Source: Planococcus sp. (in: firmicutes) (lineage in GTDB: Bacteria > Bacillota > Bacilli > Bacillales_A > Planococcaceae). Taken from it: 5,451 bases of DNA. The DNA lies in contig JASLAI010000346.1 in the NCBI GenBank assembly GCA_030147225.1, positions 1 to 5,451 of the forward strand, in the 5' to 3' direction. A program made the translations under genes and the position numbers. Each line of letters begins with the position of its first letter. The first letter of the stretch is position 1. Of the stretch, positions 1-5,016 are shown in pieces. The notes under the pieces are model-generated. The model was not told the DNA's origin. It saw only the letters and a program-made list of their open reading frames with translations, and searched no databases.

Positions 1-299
1 TCAGCGGCACCTGCTGAATCGGAAGGAATCAGGTCCAATAATGAGATGTCCAAGCCTTCCGGCTGCTGAATCAGGTGCTTGCTGCGCCTTACATTTTTGC
101 GGTAACGATCACGGAACGTATTCATGCAGATTGTTGTCAACCAAGCCTTTACGTGATCCACTTCCGCAATTGAAGATTCGTAGCGTACGACTTTCAGCCA
201 AACTTCCTGCATTAAATCTTCTGCTTCTGCTTTATTGCGTGTCAGCTTCAAACATAAATGATAAATGTACCGATTGTATTCTGTGTATAACGTTTCCAT
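1..299 (-). CDS. ECF-type RNA polymerase sigma factor, N-terminal part (cut by window edge)
   Basis: Reading the minus strand from the ATG at 299-297 gives 99 open codons that run off the left edge. The protein starts METLYTEYNRYIYHLC and has the shape of sigma-70 region 2. Residues about 27-40 (EDLMQEVWLKVVRY) match the DLxQExxLKV core-binding helix of regions 2.1-2.2. Residues about 50-71 (VKAWLTTICMNTFRDRYRK) match region 2.3-2.4, which melts and reads the -10 element. The linker begins near residue 72; region 4 (-35 recognition) would lie outside the window. The start is supported by a GGGGG SD at 307-311, seven bases upstream. ECF factors direct RNA polymerase to stress or envelope regulons and are usually held by an anti-sigma factor encoded downstream, which cannot be seen here. 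I cannot assign a subgroup or symbol. The family call is firm; the regulon is unknown. Confidence 0.88.
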   Translation of the reverse strand, partial: METLYTEYNRYIYHLCLKLTRNKAEAEDLMQEVWLKVVRYESSIAEVDHVKAWLTTICMNTFRDRYRKNVRRSKHLIQQPEGLDISLLDLIPSDSAGAA

Positions 300-328
300 G
301 ATCGTGCCCCCGTCCGTTCTGCTTTCTC

Positions 329-356
329 TTATAACCTTATATTGACGGAAGTTTAC
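329..356 (-). promoter_or_regulatory. Weak candidate promoter for the sigma factor gene
   Basis: On the minus strand, GTAAAC (351-356) and TTATAA (329-334) are separated by 16 bases and sit about 30 bases upstream of the sigma start. The -10 resembles a housekeeping element, but the -35 is poor. I did not find a convincing ECF-type AAC/CGT pair that would indicate autoregulation. The rest of the 300-471 spacer shows no gene. Confidence 0.25.
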
Positions 357-471
357 CTTTCACTCTATCGCTTGTACTTTCATTTCCCTTACAAAGGTGT
401 AATAAAAGGAACTTTTTATCAACAGCCGCTTTTTCTTCTATTCGTTTGCTCCTTTGCCTATTGCTGTCCAT

Positions 472-503
472 AAAAAAACCTCCTGTCCGCGGACAGGAGG
501 TTT
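472..503 (-). terminator. Intrinsic terminator of the CNNM/CorC-domain gene (perfect palindrome)
   Basis: Bases 476-503 form a perfect 28-base inverted repeat with no spacer, arms 476-489 and 490-503, centred on CCG/CGG. On the minus strand the hairpin begins five bases after the TAA stop at 508-510 and ends in seven T (complement of the A run 472-478), the classic layout of a Rho-independent terminator. A folded RNA would need to open the central CGCG as a loop, leaving about 12 paired bases. It would insulate the downstream sigma factor gene from read-through. Confidence 0.93.
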
Positions 504-507
504 CTAT

Positions 508-1752
508 TTATACTAAAACTTCTTCTTCGTCAGTTTTTATGATCGTTAAGCGCACAATACGGTTACGGTCCATTTCGTTGATTTCAACATGTAGATTTTC
601 GTATGTGAACTGCTCGCCTTCATCGGGAACATGCCCTAGCTGCTGCATGACAAATCCAGCGATCGTATCGTGGTCATTTGGCACATCCACTTTGAACATG
701 TCATTAACATCTTCAATTTCAAGGCGGCCATGGCAAGACAACAAGGTGTCTGTCATTTCAAAGACCAGTTCATCATCTTCTACATCTGTTTCATCTTCGA
801 TATCCTGGCCAATCATTTCTTCGATAATGTCTTCGTGCGTGACAATTCCAAGTGTTCCACCGTATTCATCCAAAATGACAGCCATATGTTTCTTCTTGGC
901 CATCATCATTTTAAATACTTTTTCGACGCTGACCGATTGAACCACAAACAACGGGTTGTCATCCATCAGCTCTTCCAGCGTCAAGTTCGGGTTCATCGAC
1001 CACTCGATTAATTTCTTCGAATAAAACAAGCCGACGACATTGTCCATGCTTTCCTCATATACAGGGTAGCGGGTGTAAGATGAATCCAGGATTAAATCAC
1101 GGACCTCTTCATAAGTTGAACCGATCGCAATCCCTACTGTATCGGTTCGGTGCGTCGACATAACATCTGAAACGTCTTTGTGAGGGAAATCCAGAACGCC
1201 TTTGATGCGCTCGGATTCATCTTCTTCAAAAGTACCTTCAGTCGATGCAATATCCACCATCGTCCGCAGTTCTTCTTTTGTCATAGTCGCTTCTTTCACC
1301 GAGCCTTTGGAAATGATGCGAATAAAGATATTTGTAAATTGAGCCAACAACCAGGTTAATGGCAACAAGATAACCACCATGAAACTGATGACTGGAAACA
1401 CAATATAAGCTACTTTGTCCGAGAACGTTGCCGCAATTGTTTTCGGCAGCACTTCTCCAAAAATGATAAGGACAACTGTCAAAATCGCTGTAGCGAGTCC
1501 AACTTCCCATCCTCGTGTAATAGCAATTGTTGTAACTAATGTCGGCAGCATGATGTTGGCGATATTATTGCCGATTAAGATGGTAGTAATCATTCGGTCC
1601 GGCTTCGCAATTAACTTCTGCAGTTTCTGCGACTTGACGTCTCCCTGCTCCGCGCGAAGATGGACCTTCATCCTATTTACTGCGGTCAATGCCGTTTCGC
1701 TTCCCGATAAGAAGAACGACATTATTAAAAAGATACCCAATGCTATAAACAA
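508..1752 (-). CDS. CNNM (DUF21)/CBS-pair/CorC-HlyC domain membrane protein, hemolysin C family
   Basis: A 414-residue protein from the preferred TTG start. The N-terminal half is a CNNM/DUF21 membrane domain: a first hydrophobic segment at residues 2-18 runs into SGSETALTAVNR, followed by helices at about 53-77, 82-106 (ending in the family signature GEVLPKTIA) and 114-145. A cytosolic CBS pair follows at about 195-315, ending in the CorC hallmark ILDEYGGTLGIVTHEDIIEE, then an acidic linker and a CorC_HlyC domain at about 330-405. B. subtilis paralogs include YhdP, YhdT, YugS, YqhB and YrkA; I cannot say which is the ortholog. Family members act in Mg2+/divalent cation efflux or tolerance, and the name hemolysin is historical. 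The start could be GTG 1779 (423 aa) or ATG 1773 (421 aa), but neither has an SD, whereas TTG 1752 has GGAGG eight bases upstream. It is transcribed divergently from the dipeptidase gene and followed by a strong terminator. Confidence 0.93.
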   Translation of the reverse strand: MFIALGIFLIMSFFLSGSETALTAVNRMKVHLRAEQGDVKSQKLQKLIAKPDRMITTILIGNNIANIMLPTLVTTIAITRGWEVGLATAILTVVLIIFGEVLPKTIAATFSDKVAYIVFPVISFMVVILLPLTWLLAQFTNIFIRIISKGSVKEATMTKEELRTMVDIASTEGTFEEDESERIKGVLDFPHKDVSDVMSTHRTDTVGIAIGSTYEEVRDLILDSSYTRYPVYEESMDNVVGLFYSKKLIEWSMNPNLTLEELMDDNPLFVVQSVSVEKVFKMMMAKKKHMAVILDEYGGTLGIVTHEDIIEEMIGQDIEDETDVEDDELVFEMTDTLLSCHGRLEIEDVNDMFKVDVPNDHDTIAGFVMQQLGHVPDEGEQFTYENLHVEINEMDRNRIVRLTIIKTDEEEVLV

Positions 1753-1760
1753 TATTCTTT

Positions 1761-1765
1761 CCTCC
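1761..1765 (-). promoter_or_regulatory. Ribosome binding site that decides a TTG start
   Basis: On the minus strand GGAGG (1765-1761) is followed by eight bases, AAAGAATA, and then TTG at 1752-1750, in frame with the CNNM protein. This is ideal SD spacing. The in-frame GTG at 1779 and ATG at 1773 lie upstream of this SD and have no SD of their own. The site codes for Leu-Glu-Glu only if the longer starts are used. Confidence 0.75.
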
Positions 1766-1809
1766 AGTGTCATAAACACATAATTTTACGAACTCTTTCC
1801 GTATAAAAC

Positions 1810-1839
1810 ACTATACCACAGGCAATTTCCACTTGTCGA
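1810..1839 (-). promoter_or_regulatory. Promoter of the CNNM/CorC-domain gene
   Basis: On the minus strand TCGACA (1839-1834, five of six to TTGACA) is followed by 18 bases and TATAGT (1815-1810, five of six to TATAAT), with an extended -10 TGG just before it. Transcription would start near 1803, giving a leader of about 50 bases to the TTG start but only about 24 to the GTG, which also favours the shorter protein. Confidence 0.65.
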
Positions 1840-1864
1840 AAACCAAAACCTGGTATGTTATAAT
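1836..1864 (+). promoter_or_regulatory. Promoter of the M20 dipeptidase gene
   Basis: A perfect TATAAT at 1859-1864 is preceded by TGT, making an extended -10. A weak -35, TCGAAA (1836-1841, four of six), lies 17 bases upstream. Transcription would start near 1871, about 31 bases before the ATG. The -35 overlaps that of the divergent promoter, so the two may compete or share a regulator. Confidence 0.65.
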
Positions 1865-1901
1865 TTTTTCATACTCAAATCAAACGAATCGAGGGATCCT
1901 G

Positions 1902-3278
1902 ATGAACGCTCAAGCTGTAGACCAATACTTTAAAGACAACCGGGAACCACACCTGGAAGAATTAAAAACATTTTTACGCATTCCTTCTGTCAGCTCTTTA
2001 TCCGAACATAAAGCGGACATGCAAACAGGTGCAGAGTGGCTGATTGCTGCATTCGAAAATGCCGGTTTGGAAAACGCAAAAATTGACGAGACAGATGGCC
2101 ATCCTGTGGTCTATGCCGATTGGCTTCATGCAGAAGGCAAGCCGACAGTGCTCGTATATGGGCATTATGATGTCCAGCCGGTGGACCCGCTTGAACTGTG
2201 GGAAACAGCTCCGTTTGATCCTCAAGTACGCGGCAACAAACTTTTTGCCCGAGGTGCGAGTGACGATAAAGGCCAAGTATTTATGCACATCAAAGCCGCC
2301 GAAGCCCTGTTGAAGCTAAACGGAGAGTTGCCGGTCAACATCAAGTTCATCATTGAAGGCGAAGAAGAAATCGGCAGTCCAAACTTGCCGAAATATGTAG
2401 AAGAAAATCAGGAACTCTTGAAGGCTGACGTCATCGTCATCTCCGATACAGGGATGCAAGGGCCAGGACGTCCAGCTGTCTGTTACGGACTGCGAGGACT
2501 TGCCGGCATCCAGATCGATGTAAAAGGACCTAAAGGCGATCTGCACTCAGGATTATACGGCGGCGCTGTACAAAATCCATTGCATGCTGTTGTTGAAATC
2601 CTGCAATCGTTCCGCGATAAAGAAGGCTTGATCCAAGTGGAAGGCTTTTATGACGATGTACTTGAAGTCTCCGACAAAGAGCGTGAAGAATTCGCAGCAC
2701 TTGAATTCGATCTTGAACATGAAAAACAGGAAATCGGCATTACCGAAGATTTTGGTGAAAAAGGCTATTCTTTCGTTGAACGTACATGGATTCGCCCAAC
2801 ACTTGAAATCAATGGCATTACTGGCGGGTTTTCTGGTGAAGGCATCAAAACTGTGCTGCCTGCGGAAGCCAGTACCAAAATCACTTGCCGCTTGGTACCA
2901 AATCAAGACCCGGACGACATTGTTGCAAAATTGAAAGCACATGTAGAATCCCATAAGCCTGCGGGTGTGGCCGTTGAAATTTCAGAGTTTGATAAAGGCA
3001 AACCTTTCCTGACGCCTTTTGATCATCCTGCCATTCAGGCAGCGGGACGCTCCTATGAAAAAATCTATGGCGTACCGACGGCATTTACACGCATGGGCGG
3101 CTCTATTCCGATTGTGGCCGCCTTCGATGAAATTCTCGGCTTGCCAGTTGTCTTGATGGGCTTTGGACTTGCGTCTGAAAATTTCCATGCGCCGAATGAA
3201 CATTTCCATCTTGAAAACTTTGACAAAGGGCTTCGCGTCATCAGCGATTACCTTTTTGAAGCAGCGGATTTAAACTGA
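1902..3278 (+). CDS. M20-family metallopeptidase (dipeptidase)
   Basis: A 458-residue cytosolic enzyme (no signal peptide) of the ArgE/DapE/CPG2/carnosinase superfamily, expected to hydrolyse dipeptides with a two-metal (usually zinc) centre. The first-metal motif is YGHYDVQP (H88, D90). The bridging acidic residue lies in RGASDDKG (D121 or D122). EGEEEIGS holds the general base and a metal-binding Glu (about E154-E155), D182 is in ISDTG, and the last metal histidine is H429 in SENFHAPNE. The lid/dimerisation domain spans about 195-310 and includes GDLHSGLYGG, whose H215 matches the histidine that reaches across the dimer in carnosinases. All expected residues are present and the length is normal, so it should be active. 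The ATG has GAGG (1891-1894) seven bases upstream. An in-frame TTG at 1833 would lie within the promoter and is rejected. Exact substrate and symbol cannot be assigned. Confidence 0.95.
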   Translation: MNAQAVDQYFKDNREPHLEELKTFLRIPSVSSLSEHKADMQTGAEWLIAAFENAGLENAKIDETDGHPVVYADWLHAEGKPTVLVYGHYDVQPVDPLELWETAPFDPQVRGNKLFARGASDDKGQVFMHIKAAEALLKLNGELPVNIKFIIEGEEEIGSPNLPKYVEENQELLKADVIVISDTGMQGPGRPAVCYGLRGLAGIQIDVKGPKGDLHSGLYGGAVQNPLHAVVEILQSFRDKEGLIQVEGFYDDVLEVSDKEREEFAALEFDLEHEKQEIGITEDFGEKGYSFVERTWIRPTLEINGITGGFSGEGIKTVLPAEASTKITCRLVPNQDPDDIVAKLKAHVESHKPAGVAVEISEFDKGKPFLTPFDHPAIQAAGRSYEKIYGVPTAFTRMGGSIPIVAAFDEILGLPVVLMGFGLASENFHAPNEHFHLENFDKGLRVISDYLFEAADLN

Positions 3279-3285
3279 TCTTATC

Positions 3286-3323
3286 TATAAAGGCCTTCCC
3301 TACATATCGGGAAGGCCTTTATA
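3286..3323 (+). terminator. Hairpin terminator after the dipeptidase gene
   Basis: Arms 3286-3300 and 3309-3323 are perfectly complementary over 15 bases (core AAGGCCTTCCC with GGGAAGGCCTT) around an eight-base loop. The hairpin begins eight bases after the stop codon. The T tract is short (TTT, inside the stem) and is followed by ATACTCTGTTT, so termination may be incomplete. The A/T-symmetric arms could also work on the other strand. Confidence 0.8.
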
Positions 3324-3325
3324 CT
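3296..3325 (+). promoter_or_regulatory. Possible weak promoter overlapping the terminator
   Basis: TATACT (3320-3325) at the 3' foot of the hairpin resembles a -10 element, with TTCCCT (3296-3301) 18 bases upstream as a poor -35. A start near 3332 would leave a leader of about 25 bases before the PlsY-like gene. The alternative is that the gene is expressed by read-through from the dipeptidase promoter. Confidence 0.25.
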
Positions 3326-3356
3326 CTGTTTGTATTTTGAATTTGGGGGCTTTCTA

Positions 3357-3938
3357 ATGATCGTTTATTGGCTACTTTCTTATTTTATCGGTAACTTTCT
3401 GACAGCCTGGTGGATCGGCAAGTGGAAAGGTGTCGATTTGCGGAAACAGCGCAGCGGCAACCTGGGGGCCAGAAATGCAGGGGCCATCCTTGGAAAATCT
3501 GCCTTTGTTTTGACTTTTCTTGGTGATGCTGGAAAAGGCGCTCTGGTCGTCTGGATCGGATTCTTCTTCAACTTTCCCATCTGGACTATAGCGATAGCGG
3601 GCCTGGCCGTCACCATGGGGCATTTGTTTCCATTCTGGCTCAAATACCGTGGCGGCAAAGGTATCGCAACCTTCATCGGGGTCACCTTTTGGTTAACGCC
3701 AGATCTGTTTTTGGCGATGCTTATTCTGTTCCTGGCATTTCTCCCATGGTTCAAAAGTGCAACATTATCGATGCTGGCCAGTTTTTCCGGTTTTATTGCA
3801 ATGGCAATCATTCTTCAGGTGTGGCCGGTAGTTTGGCCATTGATTGGAGCCATTATTATTATTGTAATTAAGCACAAATCCGATATTAAAGAATCCTACA
3901 AGGCACGATTCCATCCGTCTTCTCTACAAGAAAAGTAG
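3357..3938 (+). CDS. PlsY-family acyl-phosphate:glycerol-3-phosphate acyltransferase, divergent paralog
   Basis: A 193-residue integral membrane protein, close to the usual PlsY length. PlsY transfers an acyl chain from acyl-phosphate to glycerol-3-phosphate, making lysophosphatidic acid, the first step of phospholipid synthesis. Family features are the N-terminal helix with GNFLTAWWIGKWKGVDLRK (11-29), motif 1 RSGNLGARNAGAILGK (32-47), motif 2 GHLFPFWLKYRGGKGIAT (88-105), the short KSATLSMLAS (133-142), and helices at about 50-71, 74-90, 114-130 and 143-172. Motif 1 differs from the usual GSGNxGATNxxR: Arg39 replaces Thr, and Ala43 replaces the conserved Arg. The C-terminal motif, usually like HRxNIxRLxxGxE, reads KHKSDIKESYKARFH. 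I therefore leave the plsY symbol unassigned. The ATG has GGGGG (3345-3349) seven bases upstream; an in-frame TTG at 3330 has no SD. No terminator separates it from the DegV gene. Family call firm; catalytic competence uncertain. Confidence 0.88.
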   Translation: MIVYWLLSYFIGNFLTAWWIGKWKGVDLRKQRSGNLGARNAGAILGKSAFVLTFLGDAGKGALVVWIGFFFNFPIWTIAIAGLAVTMGHLFPFWLKYRGGKGIATFIGVTFWLTPDLFLAMLILFLAFLPWFKSATLSMLASFSGFIAMAIILQVWPVVWPLIGAIIIIVIKHKSDIKESYKARFHPSSLQEK

Positions 3939-3974
3939 TTTATTCAGCTATTACTACCGCAGAAATATTATCCG

Positions 3975-3983
3975 TGTTATAGT
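3975..3983 (+). promoter_or_regulatory. Extended -10 promoter candidate of the DegV gene
   Basis: TGT followed by TATAGT (3978-3983) makes an extended -10 in the 85-base gap between the PlsY-like and DegV genes. No good -35 is found at 17-18 bases upstream. A start near 3990 would give a leader of about 34 bases. With no terminator in the gap, read-through from the upstream gene is also likely. Confidence 0.5.
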
Positions 3984-4023
3984 TTTTGTATTCTAATTAT
4001 TCTAAAAAGATGGGGGTTTTTAT

Positions 4024-4881
4024 ATGAAAAAGCCGATTGCATGGGTTATAGATACGACAGGATTCGTGACGGAAGAATTTAAAGCTCATCCGGATGTCTA
4101 TATTGTTCCACTTAATATTCATTTTGGGACGGAAGAATTTATTGATGATGGAGTCGATTTAACAAACGACGAGCTTTATCAGCGCATCAAGGAGTCGGCG
4201 GACTTCCCAAAAACCTCACAACCTTCTGCTGGAAAGTTTGCGGAGCTATACGATAAATTAAAAGAAGAATACGAATGCGCAATTGCTGTTCATGCTTCCG
4301 CTAAGCTAAGCGGTACAATCGCCTCTTCGACTGCCGGTGCTGAAATGAGTGAATTCAAAGTTTACGCCATCGATTCACTGGCGCTGTCATACGGTCTTTC
4401 AGGATTAATTGAACGCGGGCTTCAACTGCAGGAGCAAGGACTCGGGGCGGAGGATATCGCCAAACGGCTTGAAAAGGAAACTGCAAATTTCCGTAACTAC
4501 ATCTTAATAGGTAATTTGACACAACTTTATAAAGGCGGGCGCATGAGCGGAGCCCAATATTATTTAGGCAGCCTGCTGCAAATTAAGCCGATCGTCCAGC
4601 TGACTGCTAAAGGTGAACTTCAGCCTATCGATAAAGTCCGTTCACACAAAAAAGCCATTCAGTATTTGATCAATCATGCTAAGAAAGACCACGAAGAGTT
4701 TGGGGTCCGCAGATTTCAGATTATGCACGGCCACGTCGCAAAAGAAGCCGAAAGCCTGAAGCAGGAAGTGCTTAAAGAGATCCCGGATGCGGATATATTA
4801 ATTGGTGATTTAAGTTCGTCGCTTGCCGTTCATGCAGGCGAAGGAACCCTTGCTTTCTTATGGCGACGGGAAGAAGTGTAG
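4024..4881 (+). CDS. DegV family protein (FakB-type fatty-acid-binding protein)
   Basis: A 285-residue soluble protein of normal DegV length. DegV/FakB proteins bind one fatty acid in a buried tunnel and present it to the kinase FakA, which makes acyl-phosphate for phospholipid synthesis. Visible signatures are the N-terminal strand AWVIDTTGF (6-14), KTSQPSAGKF (63-72) and SAKLSGTIASS (92-102), whose Thr and Ser side chains hold the carboxylate, IDSLALSYGLSG (116-127), LTQLYKGGRMSG (165-176) with the conserved GGR, LLQIKPIVQL (184-193), and the C-terminal VHAGEGTLA (269-277) with the conserved His270. The set is complete, so binding should be intact. The ATG has GGGGG (4012-4016) seven bases upstream. 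It follows the PlsY-like gene with no intervening terminator, which suits a shared role in fatty-acid incorporation. FakA is not in the window. Bacilli carry several DegV paralogs, so the lipid preference and symbol are open. Confidence 0.95.
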   Translation: MKKPIAWVIDTTGFVTEEFKAHPDVYIVPLNIHFGTEEFIDDGVDLTNDELYQRIKESADFPKTSQPSAGKFAELYDKLKEEYECAIAVHASAKLSGTIASSTAGAEMSEFKVYAIDSLALSYGLSGLIERGLQLQEQGLGAEDIAKRLEKETANFRNYILIGNLTQLYKGGRMSGAQYYLGSLLQIKPIVQLTAKGELQPIDKVRSHKKAIQYLINHAKKDHEEFGVRRFQIMHGHVAKEAESLKQEVLKEIPDADILIGDLSSSLAVHAGEGTLAFLWRREEV

Positions 4882-4917
4882 AGCCTGCGTGCGACTAACG
4901 GCACGCAGGCTTGTTTT
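4882..4917 (+). terminator. Intrinsic terminator of the DegV gene
   Basis: The arms AGCCTGCGTGC (4882-4892) and GCACGCAGGCT (4901-4911) pair perfectly over 11 GC-rich bases around an eight-base loop, followed by TTGTTTT. The stem begins directly after the TAG stop at 4879-4881. It should end the PlsY-like/DegV transcript before the DUF2804 gene. Confidence 0.9.
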
Positions 4918-4943
4918 ACTTTTCAGACTTTTCGACTGAATCG

Positions 4944-4959
4944 GCCGTTCCTAAACGGC
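4944..4959. repeat. Short inverted repeat upstream of the DUF2804 gene
   Basis: GCCGTT (4944-4949) and AACGGC (4954-4959) form a perfect six-base dyad around CCTA. There is no T tract, so it is not a terminator. It lies 20-35 bases upstream of the -10 element, where an activator or repressor could bind. It may also be chance. Confidence 0.35.
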
Positions 4960-4975
4960 TATTCCACTATCGTTC

Positions 4976-4984
4976 TGCTACAAT
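4976..4984 (+). promoter_or_regulatory. Extended -10 promoter candidate of the DUF2804 gene
   Basis: TGC followed by TACAAT (4979-4984, five of six to consensus) lies about 33 bases upstream of the ATG, giving a start near 4991. No recognisable -35 is present at the proper distance. The terminator at 4882-4917 makes a separate promoter necessary. Confidence 0.5.
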
Positions 4985-5016
4985 AAGAGTAGAAGAATGA
5001 TGGTGAGGTGGATTTA

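Noticed and set aside
41..301. Plus-strand frame of 86 codons over the sigma factor gene
   Set aside because: The opposite strand encodes a clear sigma-70 region 2 with a proper SD; this frame has neither.
300..471. Possible small gene or RNA between the sigma gene and the terminator
   Set aside because: No frame with an SD, no conserved riboswitch or tRNA-like fold that I can recognise; only a weak promoter candidate.
446..1783. Plus-strand open frames at 446-940, 670-1011 and 1415-1783
   Set aside because: They are antisense to the well-recognised CNNM/CorC gene, resemble no family and lack SD sites. The first also runs through the terminator palindrome.
1833..1901. N-terminal extension of the dipeptidase from TTG 1833
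   Set aside because: It would begin upstream of the predicted transcription start and includes the -10 element. It has no SD, and the ATG at 1902 has a good one and begins at the normal M20 N-terminus.
1998..3209. Minus-strand and alternative-frame open frames across the dipeptidase gene
   Set aside because: Shadows of a gene whose every family motif is intact; the translations show no recognisable domain.
3330..3356. N-terminal extension of the PlsY-like protein from TTG 3330
   Set aside because: It has no SD. The GGGGG at 3345-3349 sits inside the extension and points to the ATG at 3357, where the usual first helix begins.
3372..3871. Antisense frames and a +frame at 3689-3871 inside the PlsY-like gene
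   Set aside because: They overlap a conserved membrane protein and have no SD or family resemblance.
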